NCBI RefSeq assembly: GCF_010993775.1
Contig: NZ_WOTO01000011.1
Span: 1 to 64,000, forward strand
DNA: 64,000 bases
Direction of reading: 5' to 3'
Source: Fodinicola feengrottensis
Lineage (GTDB): Bacteria > Actinomycetota > Actinomycetes > Mycobacteriales > HKI-0501
The position numbers and the translations under genes are program-made. Below, in pieces: positions 63,545 through 64,000 of this stretch (position 1 is its first letter; each line of letters opens with the position of its first letter). Below the pieces are notes generated by a model. The model was not told the DNA's origin. It did not search any database and saw only the letters and a list, made by a program, of their open reading frames with translations.

Positions 63545-64000
63545 TTACTTGGGTGTGCTGCCGTTGGTACGGGTCGTGGACCGCGGCGTTTTCGCGGCGG
63601 TCTTCGCCGAACCGGTGGCGGCCGGGCTGCCGTTCGGAGTGGGAGTCCCGTTCGGGGTGGGTTTCGCGGCGGCCGGCTTCGCGACTGGGGTCTCAGAGGG
63701 TGCGTCGACAGGCTTCTGGGCCGCTGCCGTCGGCACGTCGGCGACCCGCGTACCGACCGGGTCGGTCGAGGGTGCGTCGTAGTCTTCCCAGCGCGGTTCC
63801 TCGGTCCGCCGGGCCAGCAGGCCGGCGGCCGCACCCACCGCGGCGCCCACCGCGAGCGCGCCGATCACCAGTGGCCAGCGGCGGCGCGGCTTGCCGGAGC
63901 GCAGCGCGAGGGTGGCGTCCTTTGCCCGGCGCTTGCCCTCGGCCACCGCGAGCTTGGCGTCCTTGCGGGCGCCGCGGGTTTGCTTCTCCAGCTCTTCTTG
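63545..64000 (-). CDS. YtxH-like membrane protein, 5' part outside window
   Basis: At least 151 residues at the window's right end. KQTRGARKDAKLAVAEGKRR (helix, coiled-coil-like) precedes a hydrophobic segment WPLVIGALAVGAAVGAAAGLL, then an acidic region and a Pro/Ala/Thr/Ser-rich C-terminal tail with repeated PTPNGTPTPNGSP units. The layout is one N-terminal cytoplasmic helix, one membrane helix, and a disordered tail. The reading frame continues past 64000, so the start is missing. An internal GTG at 63946 is unlikely to be the start because the coding frame extends upstream. Confidence 0.65.
   Translation of the reverse strand, partial: QEELEKQTRGARKDAKLAVAEGKRRAKDATLALRSGKPRRRWPLVIGALAVGAAVGAAAGLLARRTEEPRWEDYDAPSTDPVGTRVADVPTAAAQKPVDAPSETPVAKPAAAKPTPNGTPTPNGSPAATGSAKTAAKTPRSTTRTNGSTPK

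Overview
This window is the replication-origin region of a high-GC Actinomycetota chromosome. Evidence: the block rsmG-jag-yidC-yidD-rnpA-rpmH reads leftward from the origin and dnaA-dnaN-gnd-recF-DUF721-gyrB-gyrA-DUF3566-tRNA-Ile-DLW39-tRNA-Ala reads rightward; parA/parB with parS sites and the sigM-anti-sigma-trxB-trxA-cwlM group lie to the left; start codons are often GTG or TTG and DnaA boxes are of the high-GC type. I cannot fix the genus from sequence alone.

Layout. 1-2250: a small membrane protein, an alpha/beta hydrolase and a cyclase-family hydrolase. 2251-5763: palindromic repeats, a HerA-like ATPase, and a c-di-AMP riboswitch in front of a secreted NlpC/P60 cell-wall hydrolase. 5897-10610: a MviN-type pseudokinase (without the usual murJ partner), SigM, its membrane anti-sigma factor, thioredoxin reductase and thioredoxin. 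10773-13686: an insert with a secreted 5'-nucleotidase, a VOC protein and an ECF sigma factor. 14124-15286: cwlM. 15300-24946: a second insert with an alpha/beta hydrolase and its TetR repressor, threonine dehydratase, polysaccharide lyase 8 and a GH101 endo-alpha-N-acetylgalactosaminidase. 24943-30459: acetyltransferase, aminotransferase, D-Ala-D-Ala-ligase-like enzyme, parB, parA. 30471-33951: rsmG to rpmH. 33952-36562: dnaA with the origin. 36563-47927: dnaN to the two tRNAs, with a VapBC-like toxin-antitoxin pair lodged before gyrB. 48027-64000: accessory metabolism (R2-like oxidase, acyl-CoA ligase, a biotin-carboxylase-like protein with a lost active site, sodium symporter, MFS exporter, acyl-CoA dehydrogenase, NlpC/P60, CGNR protein, CorA).

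The genes work together in replication and segregation (dnaA, dnaN, recF, gyrase, ParAB/parS), in ribosome and membrane biogenesis (rpmH, rnpA, yidC, jag, rsmG) and in cell-wall control (CwlM, pseudokinase, two NlpC/P60 enzymes, c-di-AMP switch). The PL8/GH101/threonine dehydratase group looks like a module for using glycosaminoglycans and O-glycoproteins.

A major caution: about 34 of roughly 57 coding genes, including essential dnaA, gyrA, gyrB, parA and recF, carry one or more single-base frame breaks, often in G, C, A or T runs. They almost certainly reflect uncorrected sequencing indels, so I annotate whole gene spans as CDS and note the approximate break points.
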